Assembly (NCBI GenBank): GCA_951828515.1 | Contig: OX639992.1 | Coordinates: 1,890,008 to 1,954,007, forward strand | Length of the DNA: 64,000 nucleotides | Direction: 5' to 3' | Origin: an uncultured Poribacteria bacterium | GTDB lineage: Bacteria > Poribacteria > WGA-4E > WGA-3G | In this document: positions 62,993-64,000 of the stretch, in pieces | Layout of the letters: every line of letters begins with the position of its first letter | Numbering within the stretch: the stretch's first letter is position 1 | Notes under the pieces: model-generated | What the model was told of the DNA's origin: nothing | Seen by the model: only the letters and a program-made list of their open reading frames with translations | The model's database searches: none | Program-made: the position numbers and the translations under genes

Positions 62993-64000
62993 CTATGGTC
63001 TGATAACCGTGCCATCCATCCGCCGCACGGGTGCCCAACCGCCGTTGAGTGGGTCCTCTGGAAATGGGAACCGCGCGGCGAGTTCTTCATCTAAATCGAT
63101 GCCGAGCCCTGGTGCCTCATTTACCCAAAAACAGCCCTCTCGAATTTCGGGACAACCGGGGAAGACCTCTTTGGTGTTTTCACCGAAGACATGCTGTTCC
63201 TGAATACCGAAGTTATAGCACGCGAGATCCAGCGCAACGTTGGCGGCATGACCGACCGGCGAAACATCACCAGGACCGTGCCATGCGGTGCGTACACCGA
63301 AGAATTCACAGAACGCGGCGAGTTTACGCGCAGGACTGATACCCCCGATTTGCGAAATATGGACTCGGATGAAGTCGATAAGTCGATCCTTAATAAGATG
63401 AACGTATTCATTCGGGTTATTGAACAATTCACCCATCGCAATTGGGATACTCGTCTGCTGACGCATGAGTTGGAAATAATCAACATCTTCGGGGGCAAAC
63501 GGATCTTCGAGAAAGAAGAGGTTATACGGTTCCAGTCCTTTCGCGAGATTAATCGCTTGGATGGGGGGGATGCGTTCATGCACGTCGTGTAGGAGTTCCA
63601 CTTCATCACCGAGATGTGTCCGCAGATGATCGAAAAGTTTGATGATGGTATTGACATAAGGGGTCGGTTCAAAAGCAGGTGAACTCCGCTTTCCACCGCC
63701 TGCTCCATAGGTCGAATACCCCGGTATTGCCACCTGTGCGCGAACATAGCGATAGCCTTGCTCCATATAACCGCGGATGCTCTCCTCCACCTCTTCAAAA
63801 GTGCCACCGCCAGCGTGCGCATAAAGTGTTGCCGCCTCCCGACATTTACCACCGAGCAATTGGTAGACGGGCATGTTGGCACGCTTGCCCATGATGTCCC
63901 ATAAGGCGATGTCCACACCACTGAGTGCATTGTTGAGCACCGGACCATTTCGCCAATAGGAACTGACGAAACTGGTTTGGAAAATGTCCTCTATGTTCGT
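62993..64000 (-). CDS. Mandelate racemase/enolase-superfamily protein (5' end outside window)
   Basis: The frame continues past the right edge (residues such as NIEDIFQTSFVSSYWRNGPV precede the visible core), so the start is not seen. It has GVDIALWDIMGKRANMPVYQLLGG, then LLHDVHERIPP (metal Asp and His), FLEDPFAPED (metal Glu), MGELFNN (third Glu) and TAWHGPGDVSPVGHAAN (His). These match the D-mannonate dehydratase/RspA branch of the enolase superfamily. It should dehydrate a sugar acid using Mg2+. The C-terminus PLNGGWAPVRRMDGTVIRP is typical of that branch. Confidence 0.88.
   Translation of the reverse strand, partial: TNIEDIFQTSFVSSYWRNGPVLNNALSGVDIALWDIMGKRANMPVYQLLGGKCREAATLYAHAGGGTFEEVEESIRGYMEQGYRYVRAQVAIPGYSTYGAGGGKRSSPAFEPTPYVNTIIKLFDHLRTHLGDEVELLHDVHERIPPIQAINLAKGLEPYNLFFLEDPFAPEDVDYFQLMRQQTSIPIAMGELFNNPNEYVHLIKDRLIDFIRVHISQIGGISPARKLAAFCEFFGVRTAWHGPGDVSPVGHAANVALDLACYNFGIQEQHVFGENTKEVFPGCPEIREGCFWVNEAPGLGIDLDEELAARFPFPEDPLNGGWAPVRRMDGTVIRP

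Noticed and set aside
1-64000. tRNA, rRNA, cas1/cas2 or TnpA genes
   Set aside because: None was recognised on either strand when reading the window by eye.

Overview
The window looks like chromosomal DNA of an uncultured, environmental, Gram-negative-type bacterium. The gene mix (tandem phytanoyl-CoA dioxygenases, many Gfo/Idh/MocA oxidoreductases, a PSCyt1/DUF1549/DUF1553 plus DUF1501 pair, outer-membrane beta-barrels, a very repeat-rich intergenic space) resembles Candidatus Poribacteria and, less closely, Planctomycetes. This is inferred from gene families; there is no rRNA or other marker in the window.

Layout. 1-10.3 kb: housekeeping and metabolic genes (radical SAM/SPASM, CopD-like, DMT transporter, oxidoreductase, VTT protein, 3-hydroxyacyl-CoA dehydrogenase, rsmI, PorV-like porin, DegP-like protease, acetamidase). 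10.4-13.2 kb: a nine-repeat CRISPR-like array, then a structured non-coding stretch with an anti-repeat, then a 620-aa IscB-like nuclease. No cas1, cas2 or transposase is seen. This is the most interesting locus of the window. 13.2-20.2 kb: a decayed defence island with a split type III methyltransferase, a transposase relic, an Mrr-like nuclease, a HEPN protein next to a ParA-like ATPase, and an internally deleted type III Res subunit. 20.2-30 kb: an oligopeptide ABC-transport operon on the minus strand, interrupted by an IsrB gene (HNH-less IscB relative) and carrying a nucleotidyltransferase-HEPN fusion gene. 30-32 kb: ECF sigma factor, anti-sigma factor and lipoprotein. 32-45 kb: peptidases, rpiA, an OmpA-like protein, RNHCP protein, a TOPRIM-like/AAA ATPase pair, M20 hydrolase, alpha-oxoamine synthase. 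45-64 kb: mostly plus-strand genes: two PhyH dioxygenases, oxidoreductases, methyltransferase, the PSCyt1/DUF1501 pair, an AAA ATPase, a pentapeptide/K+ channel protein, a metalloprotease-TPR protein, murB and an enolase-superfamily enzyme cut by the window edge.

A second theme is dispersed repeats. One family ends in CCGCAAGGTAAAATTAAAA and lies directly in front of, or inside, the 5' end of at least ten genes, always in the orientation of the gene. Others are a covarying hairpin family followed by CCTAC, a GTCAGC-rich element and a short CCCAAGCAAAAACAC element. Copies of several of these have been captured inside open reading frames (rsmI, PorV-like, oxoamine synthase, murB, an AAA ATPase). 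One hairpin copy also lies in the first inter-repeat segment of the CRISPR array.
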